Assembly (NCBI RefSeq): GCF_001886815.1
Contig: NZ_CP018099.1
Coordinates: 3,842,501 to 3,906,500, forward strand
Direction: 5' to 3'
DNA length: 64,000 bases
Source: Caldithrix abyssi DSM 13497
GTDB taxonomy: Bacteria; Calditrichota; Calditrichia; Calditrichales; Calditrichaceae
Made by a program: the position numbers and the translations under genes
The notes under the pieces: model-generated
What the model was told of the DNA's origin: nothing
Seen by the model: the letters and a program-made list of their open reading frames with translations, nothing else
Databases searched by the model: none
Shown: piece by piece, positions 1-7,187 of the stretch
Layout: each line of letters starts with the position of its first letter
How positions within the stretch are numbered: the first letter of the stretch is position 1

Positions 1-167
1 GCTTTTCTGGCGTTTTAGTAAAGCCAAATCGTCCTTTCCAATATCTGAGAATATTGTGAATTTTATTTCAAGAATTGGGAAAGAAAATTTATTTAATATC
101 TGTCCAAAATAGACGAGAAAAAGTATAAGTAATTGTTTTTTTATAGCACACAAAAAGTTTGGGAAAT

Positions 168-184
168 TTGGCACAATATTTGTG
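168..184 (+). promoter_or_regulatory. sigma-54-like promoter of the hydrogenase operon
   Basis: TTGGCACAATATTTGTG matches the -24/-12 pattern TGGCAC-N5-TTGC except that the -12 GC is GT. It lies about 40 bp before hydB. A TATAAT at 186-191 could be a sigma-70 -10 box but has no good -35 at 17 bp. Bases 1-167 are AT-rich and hold no gene I can support. Confidence 0.45.
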
Positions 185-221
185 TTATAATTTACAGGGA
201 CTAAAACTATGAGGAAGGACT

Positions 222-1280
222 ATGAACGTTCAGAAACTTGCGTCTTTAAATCGATACTTTTTCGATCAGGAAACGATGAATCGTTTCATTGCCTTTTTAA
301 TGCAAAAGGCTAAAGTAATTGCTCCGCACAAAAAAGGTGAAAAATCTTTTGCCTTTCAGGAAGTAAAAGACCCTGAGCAGGTTGTGCTTTCCTATTCACG
401 CACCATGCACCCTTTAAAAAAATATTTTCTTCCGCCGATTGAAACGTTGCTGGAATTCGATCTCAAAGAAAATGAAATAAAAAAACCCGAAATTCCAATC
501 GAAGACCGCTTTTTCTTCGGGGTGCATTCTTACGACATGAAAGCCATCCTGCTACTGGATCACAGCTTTAAAACGGGACATCCCGAGGCTAACTATTTGC
601 AACGCCGTGAAAGATCCTTTTTCATTGGCGTTTCGTACCAACCGGATGAACACCATTTCGCTGAAGACCTGGGGATCGATCCTTATGACGTTTCCGGTTT
701 TTCTATTTTCTTAGATCCCGTTGAAAAGGGATACATGGTTTTTGAAGTGGATGAAATTGGCAAACGTTTATTAAATGAGTTCGACGCGGGACTTCCCTTA
801 ACCACGCCGTTAGAATATGAAGAAAAAGAACACCGCGCGCGGCTCAAAATGCATCACAACCGCCTGCCGCAAATCTTTGAACACGTCTATCATTCAAAAG
901 TATGGAACGAAGTCGCCAAACGCTGCGTGGGCTGCGGGACATGCAATTTACTGTGCGCCACCTGCTACTGCTTTGATGTGGTAGATGAAGTAGAGCTGGA
1001 TATGACCAGCGGTAAGCGTTATCGTTACTGGGATGGCTGCATGCTCAATCCATTTGCGGAGGTAGCAGGAGGAGAGAATTTCCGTCCCACGCTGGATTCG
1101 CGCACACGGCACCGCCTGTACCGAAAATTTAAATATCAAACCGACCAGACCGGCGAGCTGCATTGCGTGGGTTGCGGACGCTGTTCAAAATTCTGCCCTG
1201 CAGGCATCAGCATGATCGAAGTTATTAACCAGCTAATTGACGATTACAATAAACAACAGCAGGCTGTTAGTTTAGTTTAA
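222..1280 (+). CDS. hydB: sulfhydrogenase beta subunit (iron-sulfur, HydB/AsrA-like)
   Basis: Electron-transfer subunit of a cytoplasmic NAD(P)-linked NiFe hydrogenase of the sulfhydrogenase (group 3b) type; related to anaerobic sulfite reductase subunit A. Two 4Fe-4S ferredoxin motifs are visible near the C-terminus: CVGCGTCNLLC around residue 235 and CVGCGRCSKFCP around residue 315. Such clusters pass electrons between the small subunit and the flavin subunit. The ATG follows a strong AGGAAGGA ribosome site. It is the first of four hydrogenase genes in the order beta-gamma-delta-alpha known from archaeal sulfhydrogenases; hydG starts 15 bp after its stop. The length of 352 residues is usual for the family. 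Whether this enzyme reduces sulfur in vivo cannot be told from sequence. Confidence 0.9.
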   Translation: MNVQKLASLNRYFFDQETMNRFIAFLMQKAKVIAPHKKGEKSFAFQEVKDPEQVVLSYSRTMHPLKKYFLPPIETLLEFDLKENEIKKPEIPIEDRFFFGVHSYDMKAILLLDHSFKTGHPEANYLQRRERSFFIGVSYQPDEHHFAEDLGIDPYDVSGFSIFLDPVEKGYMVFEVDEIGKRLLNEFDAGLPLTTPLEYEEKEHRARLKMHHNRLPQIFEHVYHSKVWNEVAKRCVGCGTCNLLCATCYCFDVVDEVELDMTSGKRYRYWDGCMLNPFAEVAGGENFRPTLDSRTRHRLYRKFKYQTDQTGELHCVGCGRCSKFCPAGISMIEVINQLIDDYNKQQQAVSLV

Positions 1281-1295
1281 AAAAAGGGATAGCCT

Positions 1296-2135
1296 ATGGA
1301 TACTTTAACGGTTGAAAAGAAAGAATTGTACATACCGGTAATGGCCACGATCGATAAAGTGGAAACATTAACCGCCACAGAAAAGCGATTTCATATTTTA
1401 CTGCCAAACGGCGAAGAGTTAAATCATAAACCCGGTCAGTTCGTACAGGTTTCTATTTTTGGTTTTGGAGAAGCGCCCATCTCAATCAGTTCTTCTCCTA
1501 CGCGCAAACCGGGGTTCGAGCTGACGGTGCGCCGCACCGGACGCTTAACGGAAAAAATGCACGCCCTGCAACCGGGTTCGCAGATTGGAATTCGCGGGCC
1601 GTTTGGTAATGGATTTGATATTGAAAAATTCAAAGACAAAGATGTGCTGTTTGTTGCCGGCGGCATTGGACTGGCGCCTTTAAAATCTTTGATCGAATAC
1701 ACGCTGGATGAGCGGGATCAATTCAACAGAGTAATCATTCTTTACGGCACCAGGAATCCTTCCGAAATCTTATATCCGGAGGAGATCGCGGAATGGCAGG
1801 CAAGAGAGGATGTGGAGTTTTACATGACGGTCGATCGCGCCGATGAGACATGGAAAGGCAATGTGGGCGTGATTACTACCTTGATTCCTCCTTTAAAACT
1901 GGACGTGCAAAACACCATTGCCGCCATTGTGGGGCCTCCTGTGATGTACAAATTCGTGGTGATGGCGTTAAAGGCCAAACGTCTGCCCGACGCCAACATG
2001 TATCTTTCGCTGGAAAGACGCATGAAATGCGGCGTGGGCAAATGCGGCCACTGCCAGATCAACCATAGCTATGTTTGTCAGGATGGTCCTGTTTATCATT
2101 ACCCGGTTATTAAAGAGCTGGAGGAGGCGATATGA
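1296..2135 (+). CDS. hydG: sulfhydrogenase gamma subunit (FAD/NAD(P)-binding)
   Basis: Flavin subunit that exchanges electrons with NAD(P)H, related to AsrB and to the PyrK electron-transfer subunit of dihydroorotate dehydrogenase. An N-terminal FAD-binding barrel (PGQFVQVS near residue 47) is followed by an NAD-binding domain with the loop GGIGLAPLKS, and by a C-terminal 2Fe-2S cluster site, CGVGKCGHC plus a later Cys, at about residues 244-258. It lies between the iron-sulfur and small hydrogenase subunit genes and overlaps hydD by 4 bp (ATGA), so translation is probably coupled. NADP preference is usual for group 3b but is not read from this sequence. Confidence 0.9.
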   Translation: MDTLTVEKKELYIPVMATIDKVETLTATEKRFHILLPNGEELNHKPGQFVQVSIFGFGEAPISISSSPTRKPGFELTVRRTGRLTEKMHALQPGSQIGIRGPFGNGFDIEKFKDKDVLFVAGGIGLAPLKSLIEYTLDERDQFNRVIILYGTRNPSEILYPEEIAEWQAREDVEFYMTVDRADETWKGNVGVITTLIPPLKLDVQNTIAAIVGPPVMYKFVVMALKAKRLPDANMYLSLERRMKCGVGKCGHCQINHSYVCQDGPVYHYPVIKELEEAI

Positions 2136-2908
2136 GCCAGAACAAAACAAACGAAAAACCAAAGGTAGCCTTTTTCGATTTTACCAGTTGCGAAGGTTGC
2201 CAGTTAAATAAATTGAATTTCGAAAACGAACTGCTGGATTTTCTGGAATACGTGGATATTGTCGAATTTCGCGAGGCCATGGACGATAAAGCGGAAGAGT
2301 ACGACATTGCCTTTGTAGAAGGCAGCATTTCCACGCCGACCTGTATTGAACGCATTTACGATATTCGTCGGCGCAGTAAAATTTTAGTGGCGCTCGGCCA
2401 GTGCGCCGTTACCGGCGGCATCAATGCCATGCGCAACGATCAGCCGTTAGAACAGGTTCAGGAAGAAGTTTACGGCGAGCACAAGTATCTTTTTCCTTCC
2501 ATCCCCGCTCTGCCGGTCAGCGCTATTGTTAAGGTGGACTACGAAGTACGCGGCTGCCCAATGAGTCCGCCGGAATATCTGCATGTCTTCAAATCGCTGG
2601 TGCTGGGCCGTAAGCCGGAAATCAAAGATTACGCGGTATGTGTGGAATGTAAATTAAAAGAAAACGAATGCGTTCTGGAAAAGGGCATGTTTTGCCTTGG
2701 CCCCATCACGCGCGCCGGCTGCGACGCCATCTGCCCTACCAACGGTCAGTACTGCACGGGCTGCCGCGGATTGGTTTCCAATGTGAATAAGGACGGAGCC
2801 ATCGAAATGTTAAAGCAACACGGCTTTTCGCTGGAGGAAGCGCTGAAGCGCATGAAAATGTTCAATACCAATGAGTTAGAAAAAGAAATTTGCTGGGGGA
2901 AGGAATGA
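2132..2908 (+). CDS. hydD: sulfhydrogenase delta subunit (NiFe hydrogenase small subunit)
   Basis: Small subunit of the NiFe hydrogenase; carries the iron-sulfur clusters that take electrons from the NiFe centre. The N-terminal CEGCQ motif near residue 20 (proximal cluster) is visible, with further cysteines at GQCA, RGCPMSP and a Cys-rich C-terminal part for the other clusters. There is no twin-arginine signal, so the enzyme is cytoplasmic. The start overlaps hydG by 4 bp, and the stop overlaps the hydA ATG by 4 bp. Its 258 residues fit group 3 hydrogenase small subunits. Confidence 0.92.
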   Translation: MSQNKTNEKPKVAFFDFTSCEGCQLNKLNFENELLDFLEYVDIVEFREAMDDKAEEYDIAFVEGSISTPTCIERIYDIRRRSKILVALGQCAVTGGINAMRNDQPLEQVQEEVYGEHKYLFPSIPALPVSAIVKVDYEVRGCPMSPPEYLHVFKSLVLGRKPEIKDYAVCVECKLKENECVLEKGMFCLGPITRAGCDAICPTNGQYCTGCRGLVSNVNKDGAIEMLKQHGFSLEEALKRMKMFNTNELEKEICWGKE

Positions 2909-4209
2909 GCAGAGATTTAAGTATAAATGTTCATCACGTCACGCGTGTTGAAGGACACGGCAATATTGTTGTTGACGTCAAAAACGGCGTGCTGAAAAAG
3001 GCGGAACTGGATATCGTTGAACCGCCGCGTTTCTTTGAGGCCATGCTGAAAGGGCGGAACTTCCACGAAGTGGCCATCATCACTTCGCGTATTTGCGGAA
3101 TCTGCTCGCTTGGCCATCAGATGACTTCATTAAAAGCCACGGAAGCGGCGCTGGGACTGGAAATTTCGGAACAAACGGAAATCTTAAGAAAAATATTGGT
3201 GCACGGCGCAACGTTTCAGAGCAATGTTCTGCACGCTCTGTTTTTAGCCGCGCCCGACTTTTTAAACGTGGGATCGGTATTCCCGCTGGTAAACACGCAT
3301 AAGGAGGTTGTTCTGGCCGCTTTACGCTTAAAACGCCTGGCTAATGACATGGGCGAGGTGATCAGCGGACGCGCCGTTCACCCCATTAGCATTGTTCCCG
3401 GCGGTTTTACCAAATTACCGACCGAGCAACAACTTAAAGAATTACGCGAAAGGTTAACCGGCGAGGGAATGAAAGACGCCCTTTTTGCCATTGACGTACT
3501 GGCTTCGCTGGCCGATCAAATCCCGCAATTTGAAAGAGAAACCGAATACATCAGCCTGTACAACGATCAGGAATATGGCCTGTACGACGGGGTAATTTGC
3601 TCCTCGGATGCGGGACTCTTTCCGGTGGAAGATTACGAACGTATTACCAATGAATTTGTGGTTCCTCATTCTACCAGCAAACATACGCGTTTTAGCCGCA
3701 GTTCTTATATGGTTGGCGCGCTGGCCCGCTTTAACAACAGCCATAAATTGCTCAAACCCAAGGCGCAGGAAGTCGCTCAAAAATTAGGTTTAAAAGCGCC
3801 CTGCCATAATCCGTACATGATTACGGTGGCGCAAATGGTTGAGGTCATTCATTGTATCGAAGATTCCATCGACTTAATAGACGTCTTGCTGGAACGAGGC
3901 ATTAAAGACGAAAAACCGAATCAGGAACCAAAGCGTTACGGCCGTGGAATTGCAGCCACCGAAGTTCCGCGCGGCATCCTTTTCCACGATTACACTTACA
4001 ACCGTAAAGGCCAGATCGTAAAAGCCAACTGCATTATTCCCACCGGACAAAATCTGGCCAATATCGACGATGATATGAAAAAACTGGTGCCCGAAATTCT
4101 GAATGAGCCTAAAGAAGCCATCACCAAAAAACTGGAAATGCTGGTGCGCGCTTACGATCCGTGCATTTCTTGCTCGGTACACATGTTAGATGTAACGTTT
4201 GAAGAATAA
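2905..4209 (+). CDS. hydA: sulfhydrogenase alpha subunit (NiFe hydrogenase large subunit)
   Basis: Catalytic subunit holding the NiFe(CN)2CO centre that splits or forms H2. Both nickel-binding motifs are intact: RICGIC near residue 62 and DPCISC near residue 418. The C-terminal peptide after DPCISCSVH (MLDVTFEE) is the usual extension removed by a maturation protease after nickel insertion; that protease is encoded directly downstream. I chose ATG 2905 over the in-frame TTG at 2890 because GGGGAAGG sits just before it and it gives an ATGA overlap with hydD. Its 434 residues match group 3b enzymes. Confidence 0.94.
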   Translation: MSRDLSINVHHVTRVEGHGNIVVDVKNGVLKKAELDIVEPPRFFEAMLKGRNFHEVAIITSRICGICSLGHQMTSLKATEAALGLEISEQTEILRKILVHGATFQSNVLHALFLAAPDFLNVGSVFPLVNTHKEVVLAALRLKRLANDMGEVISGRAVHPISIVPGGFTKLPTEQQLKELRERLTGEGMKDALFAIDVLASLADQIPQFERETEYISLYNDQEYGLYDGVICSSDAGLFPVEDYERITNEFVVPHSTSKHTRFSRSSYMVGALARFNNSHKLLKPKAQEVAQKLGLKAPCHNPYMITVAQMVEVIHCIEDSIDLIDVLLERGIKDEKPNQEPKRYGRGIAATEVPRGILFHDYTYNRKGQIVKANCIIPTGQNLANIDDDMKKLVPEILNEPKEAITKKLEMLVRAYDPCISCSVHMLDVTFEE

Positions 4210-4677
4210 ATGATGAAAATAATTGGTTTAGGAAATCGGTTGCGGGGTGACGACGGCATCGGACCTGTGGTCCTTGATAGTTTGAAAAAAAAAGACATAC
4301 CTATCCCCCTTCAATTTATCGAAGCCGGGTCCGATGCCTTTACCCTGCTTGAACATTTAAACGCTTCCGAGCCAATGATCATTGTTGACTGCGCAGATAT
4401 GGGGTTTGAACCGGGAACGGTTAAAGTATTTGATGTTAACGAACACTTTGCCATGCAACATGATTTCATTTCTTTGCATGGATTTAGCTTTGCCGAAGTG
4501 CTGAGCCTGGCTCAGGCCATGGGGCCCATTGCCCCCTGTAAGATTATAGGAGTTCAACCCGCTACAATCGAATTTGGGCAACCCATTTCCCGGGCGGTGA
4601 ACAAGGCGTTGCCTGAAATTTTAAACTTGATAATTGAGGAGGCACAAGCGTATGCCGAAGAAAATCTTAATCATTGA
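4210..4677 (+). CDS. hydrogenase maturation protease (HyaD/HycI family)
   Basis: Nickel-dependent endopeptidase that trims the C-terminal tail of the hydrogenase large subunit. The family signature GLGNRLRGDDGIGP is at the N-terminus, followed by the metal ligands expected of the family: Glu in EAGSDAF, Asp in VDCADMG and His in SLHGFSFAE. The ATG follows the hydA stop with no gap; a second in-frame ATG at 4213 is equally possible. The 3' end overlaps the next gene by 26 bp. The length of 155 residues is normal. Its substrate is almost certainly the adjacent HydA. Confidence 0.9.
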   Translation: MMKIIGLGNRLRGDDGIGPVVLDSLKKKDIPIPLQFIEAGSDAFTLLEHLNASEPMIIVDCADMGFEPGTVKVFDVNEHFAMQHDFISLHGFSFAEVLSLAQAMGPIAPCKIIGVQPATIEFGQPISRAVNKALPEILNLIIEEAQAYAEENLNH

Positions 4678-5038
4678 CGATGATATCGATCTGGTCGAAG
4701 CCATGCGTTTAACTCTTGAAAACGCCGGCTTTGAGGTCATTGACGCTCAGGACGGGGAAAAAGGTCTCGAAAAAGCGCTTAAAGAAAAACCCGATCTCAT
4801 CATCCTGGATGTCATGATGGGCACTCAGGACGAAGGATTTCATGTGGCTTATCAGATGCGACAAAATGAAGACCTGCAGTCCATCCCAATCATCATGCTG
4901 ACCGCAGTGGGACAGGAAACCGGTTTTAAATTTGACAAAGAAAAGGACGAGGACTTTTTACCGGTCGAGGAATTCATTGAAAAACCGGTTGATCCGCAAA
5001 AACTTGTGGAACGCATAAAAGTAAACTTAGGTATGTAA
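4652..5038 (+). CDS. stand-alone response regulator receiver protein
   Basis: A single receiver domain of 128 residues with no output domain. The acidic pair IDDD near the N-terminus, the phospho-acceptor Asp in ILDVMM, the conserved Thr in MLTAVG and the Lys in IEKPVD are all present. The start at 4652 follows GAGGAGG; an upstream TTG would extend it without a ribosome site. It overlaps the hydrogenase protease gene, so it is part of the hydrogenase transcript, and it lies upstream of a histidine kinase on the same strand at 5334. It may be that kinase's partner, acting by protein contact. A link between this signalling pair and hydrogenase expression or activity is inference. Confidence 0.88.
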   Translation: MPKKILIIDDDIDLVEAMRLTLENAGFEVIDAQDGEKGLEKALKEKPDLIILDVMMGTQDEGFHVAYQMRQNEDLQSIPIIMLTAVGQETGFKFDKEKDEDFLPVEEFIEKPVDPQKLVERIKVNLGM

Positions 5039-5073
5039 ACATCCCCCCAAAAACCATAAATAGATCATTGCGA

Positions 5074-5247
5074 GGGTGTCTCAAAAGCGACATCAAATGT
5101 ATATATATCCAAAATATAGAAAAAAGATTACAATACCCCTCACCCCCCTTCCCCCTCTCCCGATTTTCGGGAGAGGGGGAATTAAAGGGGGTGAGGGAAA
5201 GAAAAACTTTATAAAAATACATTTTCTTTGACTTTTGGGACAGCCCC
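5074..5247. repeat. MITE-like element, family A copy 1
   Basis: A 174-bp element with imperfect terminal inverted repeats: left GGGTGTCTCAAAAG, right CTTTTGGGACAGCCC in the GGGGCTGTC(T/C)CAAAAG pattern. It carries a nested palindrome (CCCTCACCCCC to GGGGGTGAGGG, inner CTCCCGATTTTCGGGAG). It fills most of the 295-bp gap between the response regulator and the histidine kinase. Other copies are at 43425-43601 and 59675-59857. Confidence 0.85.
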
Positions 5248-5333
5248 GCAATTTTCTTAATTTTTTCTAAAGACCTTCTTTTTTTGTGAAAAATTTTATA
5301 TATTAGCATGTAATCATTAAGTGGAGATGCAAT

Positions 5334-6686
5334 TTGCTTTTAAAGAACATCATTAAAGCAAAGGGGGAGCTCTTTCCTTTTTTAGACATCAATATTTTGC
5401 AAGACAGGCTCGGCTGGTCCATTAAATTACGGTGGCTGGCCATTGCCGGCTATTTTATGGCCACGCTGGTCGCAAAATATTTGATGGAGTTTAAAATACC
5501 CTATCATCTCATCTGGCTTACTTTATGCATTTTATTAATCATCAACATCTTCTATTTTCTGGTGCAAAAGTTCCTTAAAAACATCTCTTTTTTTACAGAG
5601 CTGTTCATTTTAAGCGTTCATATTTTCGTCGATCTGGTTTTCCTTTCATTACTATTGCACTTTTCCGGTGGGGTGGAAAACCCGATCTATTTATTTTACC
5701 TGTTTCATGTGGTATTGAGCAGCATTGTATTTCCCCGGAACTATCCTTACCTGTTTTCAACGCTGGTCGTTATCCTCTTTGCCCTGCTCCTGTTTGCGGA
5801 ATACAGCGGGATATTGCCCCATTACTCAATTTTTGGCGCGCATCTACATCTCAATCTTTCTGCCATTGGGCTTACGTTATTTGTTTTTGCCATTACCGTT
5901 TATGTTACCACTTATATTTGTCTTGGTTTTATGAAAATATTTCGAGAGAGCAAGCAGGTCATCGATAAGCAGAACCTGGAACTGCAGAAAGCGAACCAGC
6001 AAAGGATGCAATTTTTCCGCTATGCCTCTCATGAGCTCAAATCGCCAATTGTGGCCATTAAAACCACCATCGACTCGGTTCTGGCCAATTTTGGCAAAGA
6101 GATCAATCCGGCCGGGGTTGACCTTTTACAACGAGCTTCCAATCGCGCAGAACAGATGTTGTCTATTATCAAAGACCTGCTGGAGCTCTCCAAAGCGCAG
6201 CAGAGAACGCTTAATAAAACCACAGAAGTAATAAATGTAAATCGCGTGCTCGATGAAGTCATTGCTCAAGAAGGCGTGTTAGCTGCCGAAAAGAGAATTA
6301 ATCTGATTCTGGATGTAAATTTTGATTCTTTGACCGTTCACATGCACAAAGACGACCTGGAAAAGATTTTAAGGAATCTGGTCAATAACGCCATCCGCTA
6401 TACTTCGGAAGAAGGCAGCGTAACGGTAAAAGCGATTAAAGATAAGAATCAATTGATTTTTCAGATCAGCGATACGGGCATTGGTATTGAGGAAAAAGAT
6501 ATCGATCACATTTTTAATGAATTCTACCGGGCCGAAAATGCCAAAAATATGGTTGGCATGGGCACCGGTCTGGGACTGAGTTTGGTCAAACAAATTGTCG
6601 AAAGTTACGGCGGTAAAATCGAAGTAAAATCAAAACTTAACGAAGGTTCTACCTTTACAGTTTATTTACCTTTAAGGACTCATTAA
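5334..6686 (+). CDS. membrane sensor histidine kinase
   Basis: The N-terminal ~200 residues form about six hydrophobic segments without a large extracellular sensor loop, so the signal is probably sensed in the membrane. A linker helix is followed by a HisKA dimerization domain with SHELKSP (His near residue 233) and an HATPase_c domain with N box (LRNLVNNAIRYT), DTGIG and GTGLGLSL. TTG 5334 is taken as the start: GTGGAG lies before it, and the ATG at 5327 is in a frame that stops at once. The ACT-domain gene follows 17 bp downstream. The receiver-only protein at 4652 is the nearest candidate partner, separated by a family A repeat. Confidence 0.88.
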   Translation: MLLKNIIKAKGELFPFLDINILQDRLGWSIKLRWLAIAGYFMATLVAKYLMEFKIPYHLIWLTLCILLIINIFYFLVQKFLKNISFFTELFILSVHIFVDLVFLSLLLHFSGGVENPIYLFYLFHVVLSSIVFPRNYPYLFSTLVVILFALLLFAEYSGILPHYSIFGAHLHLNLSAIGLTLFVFAITVYVTTYICLGFMKIFRESKQVIDKQNLELQKANQQRMQFFRYASHELKSPIVAIKTTIDSVLANFGKEINPAGVDLLQRASNRAEQMLSIIKDLLELSKAQQRTLNKTTEVINVNRVLDEVIAQEGVLAAEKRINLILDVNFDSLTVHMHKDDLEKILRNLVNNAIRYTSEEGSVTVKAIKDKNQLIFQISDTGIGIEEKDIDHIFNEFYRAENAKNMVGMGTGLGLSLVKQIVESYGGKIEVKSKLNEGSTFTVYLPLRTH

Positions 6687-6703
6687 ACAACGAGGGATGA
6701 AAA

Positions 6704-7168
6704 ATGATAAAGATCGGGGGGCTTGTCGATCAGACAAACTTGACCATGTACGCCATTACTTCTTTAAAAGATCGGCCTGGCGCGGCGGCAGAGGTATTGA
6801 ATCTTTTTGCCAGAGAACATATCAATCTTGAATATATAACTGAAGGATGTTGTCAGCAGAATTACGCTTCGCTTGTCTTTTGCGTTAATTCCGAATTTTC
6901 ACAAAAAGTGGATACAATTATTAGAGAAAATATTGAGGAGCACGCCAATCATATTCGCAAACGGGAATATGTGTGTATTTTGGGCATCTATGGTCCGCAC
7001 TTCAGAGAAAAGCCGGCCATAGCCGCTCATTTCTGTTCGGTGTTAGGCCGCGCAGGAATCAATATTCTGGGGCTGTCCAGCAGTATTTCAACCATTTCGG
7101 CCATCATCGATATCCGGGAGCGCGAAAAAGCCTTAAACGCCCTGATGCAGGTATTTAAGCTGCCCTGA
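6704..7168 (+). CDS. tandem ACT-domain protein
   Basis: A 154-residue protein made of two ACT-type regulatory folds: the first begins around YAITSLKDRPGAAAEVLNLF, the second around CILGIYGPHFREKPAIAAHF. The pattern resembles the regulatory half of aspartokinase, which binds amino acids. No catalytic domain is attached. A ribosome site (ACGAGGGATG) precedes the ATG, and the gene follows the kinase with a 17-bp gap. It could be an allosteric subunit for an amino acid enzyme made elsewhere, or a sensor linked to the kinase; the ligand is unknown. The window has two homoserine dehydrogenases that lack an obvious ACT domain, but any link is speculative. Confidence 0.75.
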   Translation: MIKIGGLVDQTNLTMYAITSLKDRPGAAAEVLNLFAREHINLEYITEGCCQQNYASLVFCVNSEFSQKVDTIIRENIEEHANHIRKREYVCILGIYGPHFREKPAIAAHFCSVLGRAGINILGLSSSISTISAIIDIREREKALNALMQVFKLP

Positions 7169-7187
7169 AAAACCTGTGCCGGGCGCC

